DNA of 39,923 nt from Candidatus Aenigmarchaeota archaeon LH_S7 (GTDB taxonomy: Archaea > Aenigmatarchaeota > Aenigmatarchaeia > QMZS01). A program made the position numbers and the translations under genes. The notes beneath the pieces were generated by a model. The model was given only the letters and a program-made list of their open reading frames with translations, made no database searches and was not told where the DNA came from. Below, piece after piece: positions 8,188 through 17,437 of this stretch. The first letter of the stretch is position 1. Every line of letters begins with the position of its first letter. Location of the stretch: positions 1 to 39,923 of the forward strand of contig JAGXOL010000007.1 of the NCBI GenBank assembly GCA_023659895.1, written 5' to 3'.

Positions 8188-8619
8188 CTAACTTGCTTGA
8201 GGGGATTGCGACTGCTGATAATTTTGTAATTCTGCGACTTCATTTTGTAACTGCTTTTCTAGTTCGTCCTTTTTTTTATTTAATTGGGAAATATTGTTTT
8301 TCAAGTCATTCATCTTTCTGTCCAAAAATTTCTTTACTTGCTCTTTGTTCATTTTCACATACAATCTTTTACCAATGTTAACTAAAAATGTATTCTTATC
8401 AACAACTTTTGAAGCTACGAAAATTCCAAAGCCCAGCTGAGAATAACTTTCTGAATTCTCTATGTTATCCAAAGATTCCTTAAGATTATCCAATTCACTA
8501 GAGCGATTATTCATATCTTTTAGTTGGTTATATATTTGTTCATACTCTTTATTCAAAGACTCTACTTTCATATACTTTTCTTGCATTTCCTGGTCATTAG
8601 CTCCTTGATTCTCTTCCAT
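8188..8619 (-). CDS. pfdA: Prefoldin subunit alpha
   Basis: A 143-aa chaperone subunit with two long coiled-coil arms (residues ~10-55 and ~95-135) flanking the beta-hairpin core LGFGIFVASKVVDKNTFLVNIGKRLYVKM. That core is characteristic of the alpha class, with four beta strands. Prefoldin hexamers hold unfolded proteins for the thermosome. It lies 20 nt downstream of the FlaJ-like gene on the same strand and may be co-transcribed with it. Confidence 0.85.
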   Translation of the reverse strand: MEENQGANDQEMQEKYMKVESLNKEYEQIYNQLKDMNNRSSELDNLKESLDNIENSESYSQLGFGIFVASKVVDKNTFLVNIGKRLYVKMNKEQVKKFLDRKMNDLKNNISQLNKKKDELEKQLQNEVAELQNYQQSQSPQAS

Positions 8620-8639
8620 AAATAACCTTAAAAATTTAT

Positions 8640-10658
8640 TTAAGAGGGAGTACCTAGCCCCATCTGAACCATCTCAACAAAAGGAGCAAATATTATCAAA
8701 GAAATCGTAGAAACTGTTATATATAATATACATCCAATAATCAAATTTTTGTAACAAGTATCATATAAACTTATTTTATCTACACCTACACTTATTCCAT
8801 TGACAAACCAGGAGATAATTAGTATTGTCTCCATAGTATAAATTCCTATTGCTATTTGGAATGTGGAGGGGGCTATAGTCAGACCTTCCCACATCTTCAA
8901 AAAGAACATATATTGAGCAGCACTACCTTGCGCACTCATACTCCCAAAAACGTTCTCTATAAAACTTAACATTTGGATTATAACATAAGTCAAAGTATTC
9001 ATTATACCTGTTATCAAAGGTAATAATATCTTGGCTTGCATTTGCATGCTGCCCATAACCTCTGAGAATTTATCCTTAATTTCTTGCTGGGTTCTGTGCA
9101 AGTTATTTAAGTATTTTGCAGTGGAAAGCATAATTTCTGAAACAATTTTTGTACCTTTTTGAGATGCTTCCACAACAGCCTTCATTATGGAATAAACTAT
9201 TCTCGATGGTTCTCTTAAGATAGCTCCTTGCTCTTTATCAAATACGGCTTTTTCTAAGGTAAGATTCCTGTATTTAATATTTGTAAGTATATCTTGGAGA
9301 AAACCAACTGCGTAATGCCCTTTTAGGGTAGGTTTTATTTTTTCCAATCCCACTTCTAGAGGAATACCTCTATCTAGTTCCTGTCCCAAACCAAACAAAA
9401 CTTGCCTAAATTCGTTTTCTATTTCAATTATTTCTCTTCTCAGCTTGATTTTCTGGAAAGAACCAAAATAGAAAAAAGCAGCCAAAGACATGAAAACTCC
9501 TATTATAACTACAAAGGACTTCCATATGGTGAAATCAGCAAGGTTTATATACCAGTAATAAATAAATGGCAAGATGAGTATTATAGATGGTAGATAACAA
9601 GATAAGTAATATTTACCTATCCTAAATTTGTTTTTGGGTGGTAGATCTCGATGGAGAGAAATGTCAGGTTCCGGCAAAGTGACAACCCTTTGATCAAGAA
9701 TATTCTTTATAACAAAAATCAAAGCTAAAGGTAAGATTAAATCGTAAAAACCAAAAATAACTGATGGAGGTATTTCATTTCCCAAAAAAATAGTTAAAAT
9801 GGGTAACATGGTCAAAACCAAAGTAGGTAACAATATACCTAATGCATTGACCATCATAACAGGAGTCTTTAATTGATTCACATAAGAATTAGATTTTTCA
9901 TTTAAGGAAGTTAATATTATATCTATTGACTCATCCAACAATTCAATCCTTCTTTCCCCACTAGTATAAAGAGAATAAACAATTGTATTTATGGAATCTG
10001 CAAACGCTTTAAAATTAGTTTTCCATTTTTGCGAATATACAAGTAAAGCCTGTTCCATAGATTCATATTTTCCTATGTAAAGATCCCAAAGTATTTTTTT
10101 CATATCTAATGCTAAAGGTCCTGTTAATTTTGATGATGCAAATTTTACAGCACCTTCTAAGTTTGGAAACTCTCTCATGTAAATAACAACATGCAATATC
10201 AACATCACAATTTCTGAACCTGCTCTTAATTCAAATATTTTCCTCAATCTATAAGGGTATGTGAAAAGATAATAAACAAGAACTCCTGTAGATGCAAACA
10301 AAAAAAGACCTAAAACAAGACTTATGTAATCTAAAATCAGGGTTATGCCAATTAAAATAACAAGAATTAAAGTAGTTAATAATGTAAAGGAAAAAACTCC
10401 ACCAGGAGTCACATTAAGGTGAGCAAATTCTATGGCTTTGTTCATCTTTTTAATTGTTTTCTCATCAGGTTCTATTGGGAGAATTCTTGATGAGAGGTGA
10501 GTTAATTTTTCGTAAATTGTTTTTGGCAGTCCAGCCAATTTCTCCTCTTCATGGAAAATTTGATATTCTAATGATTTGATATCCCCTTTTACTTCTACAG
10601 GATAATCTAGTTTCTTCTTCTTTTTCTTTTTACTAATCAAAGCATTAAGAAAATTCAT
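8640..10658 (-). CDS. FlaJ/TadC-type pilus assembly membrane protein
   Basis: A 672-aa polytopic protein of the archaeal type IV pilus / archaellum assembly platform (T2SSF) family. A cytosolic N-terminus carries a Lys-rich tract, then TM pairs at about residues 85-130 and 270-315, more near 350-395, and C-terminal TMs near 555-665. Two helical T2SSF-like cytosolic domains (about 135-250 and 410-540) fit the duplicated architecture of FlaJ. It sits 25 nt downstream of a pilin gene, supporting a pilus role. No FlaI-type ATPase is in the window. Confidence 0.85.
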   Translation of the reverse strand: MNFLNALISKKKKKKKLDYPVEVKGDIKSLEYQIFHEEEKLAGLPKTIYEKLTHLSSRILPIEPDEKTIKKMNKAIEFAHLNVTPGGVFSFTLLTTLILVILIGITLILDYISLVLGLFLFASTGVLVYYLFTYPYRLRKIFELRAGSEIVMLILHVVIYMREFPNLEGAVKFASSKLTGPLALDMKKILWDLYIGKYESMEQALLVYSQKWKTNFKAFADSINTIVYSLYTSGERRIELLDESIDIILTSLNEKSNSYVNQLKTPVMMVNALGILLPTLVLTMLPILTIFLGNEIPPSVIFGFYDLILPLALIFVIKNILDQRVVTLPEPDISLHRDLPPKNKFRIGKYYLSCYLPSIILILPFIYYWYINLADFTIWKSFVVIIGVFMSLAAFFYFGSFQKIKLRREIIEIENEFRQVLFGLGQELDRGIPLEVGLEKIKPTLKGHYAVGFLQDILTNIKYRNLTLEKAVFDKEQGAILREPSRIVYSIMKAVVEASQKGTKIVSEIMLSTAKYLNNLHRTQQEIKDKFSEVMGSMQMQAKILLPLITGIMNTLTYVIIQMLSFIENVFGSMSAQGSAAQYMFFLKMWEGLTIAPSTFQIAIGIYTMETILIISWFVNGISVGVDKISLYDTCYKNLIIGCILYITVSTISLIIFAPFVEMVQMGLGTPS

Positions 10659-10683
10659 AATATTAGTTTGTACAATTAGTAAG

Positions 10684-11121
10684 TTAAGAGGTTATTGGAA
10701 TGCTTAATCTTACACCTGGACAATTGATTGCTTCAACAGTCAAACTCCGTGGATTTTGTAAAGTTATTTCAAAATTAATTGTTGTTCTCTTATTTTTCTC
10801 AACTTCACTGCTTATTTCTTCTACTAATTCTCTTTGATTTCTATTTTTAACAGCATACACTTTGTAACCGCTTACCTTTCCTCCTGTGTTTTGAATAGTA
10901 AGAGTGCCTGTTTTTGTAGTTGAATTGTAATCATAGCTAGGTGCTTCCAAATTTATATTTTGGCAGGATTCTATGGTTGTTAATCTTGATTCTGTGTAAC
11001 TTGTAGCCCAAGTTCCGACAACTGCAGCGATAGCAGTACTAAAAGCTATTAACAATACACTAGCTACGATAGGTGAAATACCTTTCCGAACTCTAGGTTC
11101 GAAAAAACCTTTTAATCTCAT
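10684..11121 (-). CDS. Archaeal type IV pilin / flagellin-like protein
   Basis: A 145-aa protein with a class III (prepilin) signal. A basic N-terminus (MRLKGFFEPRVRKG) is followed by ISPIVASVLLIAFSTAIAAVVGTWATSY; cleavage is expected after RKG. The remainder is a beta-rich extracellular domain with Cys53 and a second Cys near the C-terminus, possibly disulfide bonded. It is the first gene of an operon with the FlaJ-like platform protein, so it is probably the major substrate of that assembly system. Confidence 0.82.
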   Translation of the reverse strand: MRLKGFFEPRVRKGISPIVASVLLIAFSTAIAAVVGTWATSYTESRLTTIESCQNINLEAPSYDYNSTTKTGTLTIQNTGGKVSGYKVYAVKNRNQRELVEEISSEVEKNKRTTINFEITLQNPRSLTVEAINCPGVRLSIPITS

Positions 11122-11175
11122 AATGGTAACGCCTTTTATACTAAATTAAATAAATTTCTCAATAATATTAACTAT

Positions 11176-11311
11176 GCCACGGTGGCTCAATCGACCCTTT
11201 TATTGGTTAAGTCCATCAAAAAGCGTCGACGGAAAAATAAAGGGTTGGGGTAACTGGTGGAGCAGCGGTTTTGTAAACCGCAGGTTGGGGGTTCAAGTCC
11301 CTCCCGTGGCT
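11176..11311 (+). tRNA. tRNA-Thr (TGT) with a ~63-nt D-loop intron
   Basis: Acceptor GCCACGG (11176-11182) pairs with CCGTGGC. D-stem halves are GCTC (11185-11188) and GAGC (11260-11263). Anticodon arm is GCGGT-TTTGTAA-ACCGC with anticodon TGT. The T-loop is TTCAAGT, with discriminator T73 as in archaeal tRNA-Thr. Joining AA to CTGGTG gives a normal D-loop, so the intron is about 11191-11253 (shift of 2 possible through the repeated AA). The intron forms a stem TCGAC/GTCGA and an outer ACCCTTT/AAAGGGT pairing. Its 5' half matches the tRNA-Leu D-loop intron. Confidence 0.9.
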
Positions 11312-11320
11312 TAGATAAAT

Positions 11321-11506
11321 TCAATCAAAAACTAATTTCTTAACAACAAAGATCTTTCCTTCTTGGTCATCATAACAAAGTGGATGGATTGCTGTAGGTG
11401 TGTATGACTTGCTCGCCTCAAGATACTCCTTTACTTCTTTCCATGTTCCTACCTTATCATAATCTGTTAATTCCTCCAATATTTCAGAGGTTTTATATCT
11501 TGTCAT
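11321..11506 (-). CDS. Hypothetical small protein (61 aa)
   Basis: A 61-aa frame beginning MTRYKTSEILEELTDYDKVGTWKEVKEYLEASKSYTP, with balanced, soluble composition and no recognised domain. It is divergent from leuS with only ~20 nt between starts and runs toward the tRNA-Thr 3' end. The codon use and helix-rich N-terminus look genuine, but the function is unknown. Confidence 0.5.
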   Translation of the reverse strand: MTRYKTSEILEELTDYDKVGTWKEVKEYLEASKSYTPTAIHPLCYDDQEGKIFVVKKLVFD

Positions 11507-11527
11507 AATTAATTTTTGTTAATTATT

Positions 11528-14356
11528 ATGGATTTCAAGAAAATTGAGAAGAAATGGCAGAAAAAGTGGGAAAATGAAAAAATATTTGAAGCTGAACCAG
11601 ATAAAAGAGAAAAATTTTTTGTAAATGTGCCCTATCCTTACACAAATGGTTATGGTCACTTAGGTCACATGCTCACTTATTTAAGGGGAGATATCATAGC
11701 TCGTTACAAAAGAATGAAAAACTATAATGTCTTGTTCACTCAAGGCTGGCATATTACTGGACAACCAATTGTTGCAGCTGCAAAAAGAATAAAAGAAGGG
11801 GAGAAAAAACAAATAGAAATGTTAAAGAAAATAGGTTTTTCCAAGAAAGAGATTGAGAAATTTTCTGATCCTATTGAATGGGTAAAATATTTTCCAAATA
11901 AATGGATAGAAGACTTCAAGAATTTGGGTTATTCCATAGATTGGAGAAGAAGTTTTGTTACAACTTATTTAAACAAGCCTTATGATTCTTTTGTGAAATG
12001 GCAGTTCAAAAAATTGAAAGAAAAAGGTCTTGTTAAAAAAGGGGAACATCCTGTTGTTTACTGCGAGAAATGTGATTTTCCTATTGGAGATCATGACCGG
12101 ATAGAAGGTGAGGGAGTTGTTCCAGAGGAAGTTATTTTAATAAAATTCAAATTAGATGAAGAGACTTATGTTCCTGTAGTTACTTACAGACCTGAAACTG
12201 TTTATGGTGTCACAAACATTTGGATCCATCCTAAAGGAAATTATGTTAAAGTAAAAGTTAATGGTAAAGAGAAATGGATTGTTTCTAAAGAGATTTTAAA
12301 GGATTTGGAGAATCAGAATTTTGAAATAAAAGAATTGGAGGAAGTTAAAGGAAAAAACCTAATTGGAAAAAAAGCAAAAAACTTGGTTAATGACAAAAAA
12401 GTTCCAATATTACCTGCAACAATTGTTGATACTAAGATGGGGACTGGAATTGTGATGAGTGTTCCTGCTCATGCACCTTTTGATGAAATTGGAATTAAAG
12501 AACTAAAAGAAAATGAGAGCTTGAGAAAGAAGTATGGTCTAAAAGAAGAAGATTTGAATTTTGATTATATTTCTTTGATGAAAATAGAAGGATATGAAAA
12601 GTTCCCTGCAGCTGAGATTAATGAAAAAATGGGTATAAAATCATCCAAAGAAAAGAAAAAGCTGGAGGAAGCGACCCAGGAGATTTATAAGAAAGAATTC
12701 CATAACGGTGTTTTAAAAATAAGCGGATTTGAGGGAAAGAAAGTTCAGGAAGTAAAAGATGAGGTAATTGAAAAGTTTTTGAAAGAAGGTGTAGGGATAA
12801 AATATTATATTCTCTCTGAAAAAGTTGTTTGCAGGTGCTTGACTGAAGCTAAAGTAAAAATTGTTAGTGATCAATGGTTCCTAAACTATAGTGATAAAGA
12901 ATGGAAGAAAAAGTCTCATAAAGTTATTGAAAGTATGAATTTTTATCCTAAGAAGATAAAAGAAAATTTCCACTACACTGTGGACTGGTTAAAGGACTGG
13001 GCTTGTAGCAGGGACAAGAGAACGGGTTTGGGAACAGCCTTACCTTTTGATGAAACCCAAATGATTGAGAGTCTGTCAGACAGCACGATTTACATGGCTT
13101 ATTATACTATTGCGAATTATCTGCAAGAAAGGAAGTTAAGGTCTAATAAAAAACTCAATGATAAATTCTTTGATTATGTGTTTTTTGGTAAGGGAGATAA
13201 TAAAAAAGTAGCTGAAGAGAATGGGTTTGATTCTAAAACATTAGAAAAAATCAGAGAGGAGTTTTTGTATTGGTATGATAAGGGTTTTGAATTGAGAAAT
13301 TCTGGGAAAGATCTGATTCAAAACCACCTAACATTTTGCATTTTTAATCATGCAGCAATTTTTCCTGAAAAAAAATGGCCTGGGGGATTTAGCACTAATG
13401 GTCATGTACTTTTGGATGGGGAAAAGATGAGCAAAAGCAAAGGGAATGTGGTTTTAATGAAAGAGGCCATCAAGGATTATCCTGTTGATGTAATAAGATT
13501 TTTGGGTGCTTATTCCGGAGATTCAGGATTAGATGATGCCAACATTGAGCTAAGAGAACACAAAGCAATACAAAGGAGATTGAAAAATTTTTATAATTTT
13601 GCTGTTTCAAACTACAATAAAGGAGGGAAAGAATACACAAATTCAGAAAGATGGCTAGAATCTGTTTTAAATAGAGTTTTGAAGACTACTGAGAAAGAAC
13701 TTGAAGGACTTAACACTAAATCTGCCTTACAGCACGGGTTTTTCGATTTGCAGAATGCAATTAAATGGTATAGGAAAAGATCTGTGGAATTTAACAAGGA
13801 ATTGATAAAAAAGTTTATTGAAACTCAGCTAAAAATCTTGGCTCCTGTTACACCTTTCCTTTGTGAAGAACTATGGGAGAAAATTGGAGGAAAGAACTTT
13901 ATTTCTTTGGAGCAATGGCCTGAAAGTGAAAAGAAAAAAATTGATCAAAGGGCTGAAGTTATTGAAAAAGTCATCTCAAACTTACTTGAAGATATTGAAA
14001 TTGTGAAAAAACTATCAAAAACCGAAAGACCTAATAAAATCAAAATAATAACCCCTAAAAAATGGAAGTATAACATGTTCTCAGAGCTGAAAAATAAGCT
14101 GGAAGAGACAAGGAATTTTGGTGATTTGATGAAGGTTGCAATGGGATTTGAGGAAGCCAAAAAAATAAGTAAAGAAATTCAGAAGGTGATCAAGAAAATA
14201 TTGGATGGTTCTTTGGGAATATTTGATTTAAAAGAGGTTGAGGTAATTAAAGAAGAGAAAGATTTCCTTAAGAAAGAGTTTGGTTGCGAAGTTGAAATTG
14301 TGGAAAGTGATGAGAAAGATAGTTGGCCAGGGAAATTTGGAATTTTAGTTAAATAA
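11528..14356 (+). CDS. leuS: Leucyl-tRNA synthetase (archaeal type)
   Basis: A 942-aa class I synthetase charging tRNA-Leu. ATG 11528 (MDFKKIEKKWQKKWE) is preferred over the upstream TTG because the family starts there. The HIGH-type motif is HLGH (residues 44-47); a CP1 editing domain follows the YCEKCDFPIGDHDR zinc-like region, including ATIVDTKMGTGIVMSVPAHAPFD. DWLKDWACSRDKRTGLGT and the KMSKS loop GEKMSKSKGN are intact. An anticodon-binding helical domain and a C-terminal extension follow. It is probably in an operon with the AEC-type permease 14 nt downstream. Confidence 0.95.
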   Translation: MDFKKIEKKWQKKWENEKIFEAEPDKREKFFVNVPYPYTNGYGHLGHMLTYLRGDIIARYKRMKNYNVLFTQGWHITGQPIVAAAKRIKEGEKKQIEMLKKIGFSKKEIEKFSDPIEWVKYFPNKWIEDFKNLGYSIDWRRSFVTTYLNKPYDSFVKWQFKKLKEKGLVKKGEHPVVYCEKCDFPIGDHDRIEGEGVVPEEVILIKFKLDEETYVPVVTYRPETVYGVTNIWIHPKGNYVKVKVNGKEKWIVSKEILKDLENQNFEIKELEEVKGKNLIGKKAKNLVNDKKVPILPATIVDTKMGTGIVMSVPAHAPFDEIGIKELKENESLRKKYGLKEEDLNFDYISLMKIEGYEKFPAAEINEKMGIKSSKEKKKLEEATQEIYKKEFHNGVLKISGFEGKKVQEVKDEVIEKFLKEGVGIKYYILSEKVVCRCLTEAKVKIVSDQWFLNYSDKEWKKKSHKVIESMNFYPKKIKENFHYTVDWLKDWACSRDKRTGLGTALPFDETQMIESLSDSTIYMAYYTIANYLQERKLRSNKKLNDKFFDYVFFGKGDNKKVAEENGFDSKTLEKIREEFLYWYDKGFELRNSGKDLIQNHLTFCIFNHAAIFPEKKWPGGFSTNGHVLLDGEKMSKSKGNVVLMKEAIKDYPVDVIRFLGAYSGDSGLDDANIELREHKAIQRRLKNFYNFAVSNYNKGGKEYTNSERWLESVLNRVLKTTEKELEGLNTKSALQHGFFDLQNAIKWYRKRSVEFNKELIKKFIETQLKILAPVTPFLCEELWEKIGGKNFISLEQWPESEKKKIDQRAEVIEKVISNLLEDIEIVKKLSKTERPNKIKIITPKKWKYNMFSELKNKLEETRNFGDLMKVAMGFEEAKKISKEIQKVIKKILDGSLGIFDLKEVEVIKEEKDFLKKEFGCEVEIVESDEKDSWPGKFGILVK

Positions 14357-14370
14357 AAATATTTTAATAA

Positions 14371-15243
14371 ATGATAAAAATAATAATTTTTATTCTACTT
14401 CTGTTAGCAGGATATTTTATAAATAAGAAGTTTAAGTTAATAATAGTAAGAAAATTAATTAAATTCTTTCTAATTTATATAGGTCTTCCTTGTCTAGTTT
14501 TATCCTCCATTTCAGACTACAAAATAGTTGACTTTGGTTTAATATCCCTTATTATTTTATTTTCTTTTATATTGAATATAACTGTCAGCAAACTTGGAAA
14601 CAACATTCTAAATTTGAAAAATAGAGGGTCTTTTATATTATTGAATTCTTTTTCAAATGCTGGTTTTCTTGGTCTACCAATCTGCTGGATTTTATTTGAA
14701 GATGTAGGTTTATTCTATGGATCATTATATGTCTTAGTAGGAACTTTACTACATTACACCCTCGGAATATTTGTATCTATTCACTCAGAATCTAAAAAAG
14801 TTAAAAACTCTATAAAAAAAGTTCTAAGATTCCCAATTGTTTGGATATTGGGTGTAGTTTTTTTGCTAGTAATTTTTGAGGTAAATATTCCTATTCTTGT
14901 TATTAGTTTTTTTGATTTTATAGGAAAGGTAACATTGGGAGTAGCTATCTTTTATATAGGTTCAAATTTAGTAAAACCAAAAAATATAAGTAGTTTTTTC
15001 AATGAATGTTTATATGTTGCAATATTTAGATTTTTAGTATCTCCTTTGTTGATATTAATTCCTCTGTTATTCTTTGGAGTAGAGGATTATCTAATATTAG
15101 TATTAGAGGCGATGATGCCACCTGCTATAGGGAGTACAATTATTGCTGGATATTACGGACTTAACGAGAAATTATGTGCAAATATAACAACTGTTCTGAC
15201 GATTGTATTTTTATTCATTTTTTTCATACTATTTTTCATATAA
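14371..15243 (+). CDS. AEC-family (auxin efflux carrier type) permease
   Basis: A 290-aa highly hydrophobic protein with about ten membrane segments in two halves. Family features include LIYIGLPCLVLSSI near the N-terminus, NAGFLGLPICWILFE in the first half and MMPPAIGSTIIAGYYGLN in the second. These permeases move organic acids or other metabolites across the cytoplasmic membrane; the substrate cannot be told from sequence. It follows leuS closely, and its 3' end overlaps the convergent alkD fragment by 15 nt. Confidence 0.82.
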   Translation: MIKIIIFILLLLAGYFINKKFKLIIVRKLIKFFLIYIGLPCLVLSSISDYKIVDFGLISLIILFSFILNITVSKLGNNILNLKNRGSFILLNSFSNAGFLGLPICWILFEDVGLFYGSLYVLVGTLLHYTLGIFVSIHSESKKVKNSIKKVLRFPIVWILGVVFLLVIFEVNIPILVISFFDFIGKVTLGVAIFYIGSNLVKPKNISSFFNECLYVAIFRFLVSPLLILIPLLFFGVEDYLILVLEAMMPPAIGSTIIAGYYGLNEKLCANITTVLTIVFLFIFFILFFI

Positions 15244-15468
15244 CTCTAAAGCCTCAATATATAACTGCTTTTCTGTAGTCCTTACAAATCCAATACCACA
15301 ATTTTTTGCTAGTAGGTGATCCTTTCCAATTTCTTTTGCAAGATTTCTTAACTCGGGAACTTTTATACCCAAGGCATGTTTAGTATTTATTCCAAATTTA
15401 GCCATCCCTTTTACATTTTCCGGATTTGATTGAGATTTTAATTTCTTGATAATTAATTCATATTCCAT
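15229..15468 (-). pseudogene. AlkD-like DNA alkylation repair protein, N-terminal fragment
   Basis: An open frame of 79 aa from ATG 15468. The first ~50 residues (MEYELIIKKLKSQSNPENVKGMAKFGINT, then GIKVPELRNLAKEIGKDHLLA) match the N-terminal HEAT repeats of AlkD-type DNA glycosylases, which are normally ~220-240 aa. After LLAK the expected KKLW continues in another reading frame beyond an A-run, and that frame soon stops. The gene is therefore truncated and frameshifted, apparently cut by the end of the permease gene. Probably non-functional. Confidence 0.7.
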
Positions 15469-15487
15469 AAAAGTATAAAAACAAGAA

Positions 15488-15796
15488 CTAACCGAACAAG
15501 GACCCAAGTCCTTCTGCTGCTTCCTCTTCTTTCTTCTCTTTATCTTCCTCTGATTCCTCTTTCTTTTCTTCTTTCTTTTCTCCCGCTTCTGCGGCCTGAG
15601 CTTGGGCAGGAGCTGCTACAGCAGACTTCAAAACCTCCTCAATATCCAAGTCTTTCAAATTCTCTGCTGTGGCTTTTACCATAGCCTTATCTGGATTTGC
15701 TCCAGTGGCTTGAACAACTTTTGTTATAGAATCCTCTGTTATTTCCTGACTTGTTTCATGTAATAGTAAAGCCGCATATATGTATTCTAATCCCAT
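15488..15796 (-). CDS. rpl12: Large-subunit stalk ribosomal protein P1 (L12-type)
   Basis: A 102-aa acidic stalk protein. The N-terminal dimerisation helices (MGLEYIYAALLLHETSQEITEDSITKVVQ) are followed by an Ala-rich hinge, a Lys/Glu-rich tail and the conserved end GLGSLFG, which recruits translation GTPases. It lies downstream of eL19 on the same strand. The usual uL1-uL10-P1 operon is not present here. Confidence 0.93.
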   Translation of the reverse strand: MGLEYIYAALLLHETSQEITEDSITKVVQATGANPDKAMVKATAENLKDLDIEEVLKSAVAAPAQAQAAEAGEKKEEKKEESEEDKEKKEEEAAEGLGSLFG

Positions 15797-15826
15797 AATA
15801 GGTATAGAAAACTTTAAAATAGTTTA

Positions 15827-16246
15827 TTACTTTTTTGATTTCAATAATTCATTTCTTTCCAAATAAATTCTTAAGTGTGATTTATCTCTAAAAAATCCAC
15901 CTCCTGATTTTCTATACAAATCCTTGTAAACTTCCTTGGATACCCTATCCTGTTCCTTCAATCTTTTTAACTCAACTCTTAAAGCTCGAATTTTGAGAAC
16001 CCATCTTCTTTTTTTGGTTAATTTTGTATTTTTTCCACCTTTTCTTCTTCCTTTTCCCTTCTTCTCCATTTTTCTGATTGAGATATGAGACTTTTCAGGA
16101 AGTTTCTTTACCATTCCTTTTTTTAGTAAAGATCTGAAATCCTGAGCAGTAATAGATTCATCAATCTCCTTTTTATTCTCTGGACTAAACCATATTTTTT
16201 TTCTTCCTACTCCTAAAACACTTGCTACTAGTCTCTTTTTATCCAT
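15827..16246 (-). CDS. rpl19e: Ribosomal protein eL19
   Basis: A 139-aa basic protein of the large subunit. Signature segments are DKKRLVASVLGVGRKKIWF and RKMEKKGKGRRKGGKNTKLTKKRRWVLKIRALR, then the long C-terminal helix with YRKSGGGFFRDKSHLRIYL. Length is typical for archaea. It is normally in the spc-like operon, but here it stands between P1 and a DsbA-like gene. Confidence 0.94.
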   Translation of the reverse strand: MDKKRLVASVLGVGRKKIWFSPENKKEIDESITAQDFRSLLKKGMVKKLPEKSHISIRKMEKKGKGRRKGGKNTKLTKKRRWVLKIRALRVELKRLKEQDRVSKEVYKDLYRKSGGGFFRDKSHLRIYLERNELLKSKK

Positions 16247-16308
16247 AAAAATCTTTTTCTTTAAAATAATTTAAAAAGGTGATAGTTAAAAAAATTAAAA
16301 AATTAAAA

Positions 16309-17412
16309 TTAGCTACAACTTCCACTAGATGAACTTCCTGTTCCTCCTCCAATTCCTGGTGATGCTGTTGATGTGGATAATGTTTGCTCACATTCACTTG
16401 GTGGTGTTTCAAAAGCTGAACATACTACTTTTTTCAATCCTTCTGGAGATCTTGTAAAAGAAGATGCTTGCTTTTCATTCACTATCAAAGTAGGACTTCC
16501 ACGAACTCCATATTTCTGATTCAAGTCTTTATGCAATGGGAATTGTGGATATTTACCACCTAACCATGTGCTCTTGTCATTGTATAATCCTGTGATGTTG
16601 TATTTTTCATCTGTTTCCTTTACGCAATTAGCTAATGCTTCTGTGTCTATGTTAGCTTCTTCTAGACAGCTTTCATATTCTCCACTACTAACAAAACAGC
16701 TCAAGTAGTCATAGAACTTGTCTTCCTGATTTCTCTGGATGCAATATTGTCTCAAATTTCCATCAATCTCCTTCTTTCCGTGCATTACATAACCCACGTA
16801 GTCTATTTCTATATCTGCCTTGTCTTTCAACAATTTGTATACTGGTAAATAAGCTTTCTCTATCTGAAGACCATAAGGACAATAGCTCATTACAAACAAT
16901 CTCACTTCTGGTGTTTCTGCTTTTGGAACTTCTGAGCTTTGTTGTTTACCTTGGGTTTTCTCGCTTCCAGAGCTATTTATTGTTTGGGTTGTTGGTACTG
17001 CACTAGGGAATAATAAACTACCATCTTTTGTTATGTATGATTCCGCGCTCTGAGTTTTCTTACCGCTGGAAATGTTTAATGATAATTTGTACAATTCCTG
17101 TCCTTCAACTGGTTCAACATCTATTACTTTTGCTGTGATTCCTTTGGACAATAGATTCTCTGAAATGAAATTCATTGCTTTATCACTTGCTTCCTCAGGT
17201 GTTAATGCATTTGCAGATTGACTTTCTTGACTTGTGATCTGAGGCATTAAACCTGCAACAGTAAAACCTAAGAGCAATCCTACTACTAATCCAATAGCTA
17301 ACAAAGGCATTCCTTTAGTAGGAATCTTGATTGTTTTTCCTGAAGAAGATTTATGCTTACTTCCACTTTTCTTGTGCGTTCCAGATTCTTCTCCTTTTTT
17401 CTTCTTTGCCAT
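16309..17412 (-). CDS. Membrane-anchored DsbA/thioredoxin-fold protein
   Basis: A 367-aa protein. A Lys/Ser-rich cytosolic N-terminus (residues 1-35) precedes one TM segment (about 36-58, LLAIGLVVGLLLGFTVAGLM), an ~100-residue linker, and a DsbA-like thioredoxin fold. The active site is CPYG in VRLFVMSYCPYG (near residue 178) and the cis-Pro loop is GVRGSPTLIVN. Additional Cys residues flank the fold and the C-terminus ends in a Ser-rich GSCS. It probably acts on disulfides outside the membrane, matching the Cys-containing pilins in the window. Confidence 0.8.
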   Translation of the reverse strand: MAKKKKGEESGTHKKSGSKHKSSSGKTIKIPTKGMPLLAIGLVVGLLLGFTVAGLMPQITSQESQSANALTPEEASDKAMNFISENLLSKGITAKVIDVEPVEGQELYKLSLNISSGKKTQSAESYITKDGSLLFPSAVPTTQTINSSGSEKTQGKQQSSEVPKAETPEVRLFVMSYCPYGLQIEKAYLPVYKLLKDKADIEIDYVGYVMHGKKEIDGNLRQYCIQRNQEDKFYDYLSCFVSSGEYESCLEEANIDTEALANCVKETDEKYNITGLYNDKSTWLGGKYPQFPLHKDLNQKYGVRGSPTLIVNEKQASSFTRSPEGLKKVVCSAFETPPSECEQTLSTSTASPGIGGGTGSSSSGSCS

Positions 17413-17437
17413 AAGAAAACATAGAAATTTTTTATAA

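Noticed and set aside
11191-11253. Box C/D guide RNA within the tRNA intron
   Set aside because: Clear C (RTGATGA) and D (CTGA) boxes in proper order could not be found in this or the other tRNA introns.
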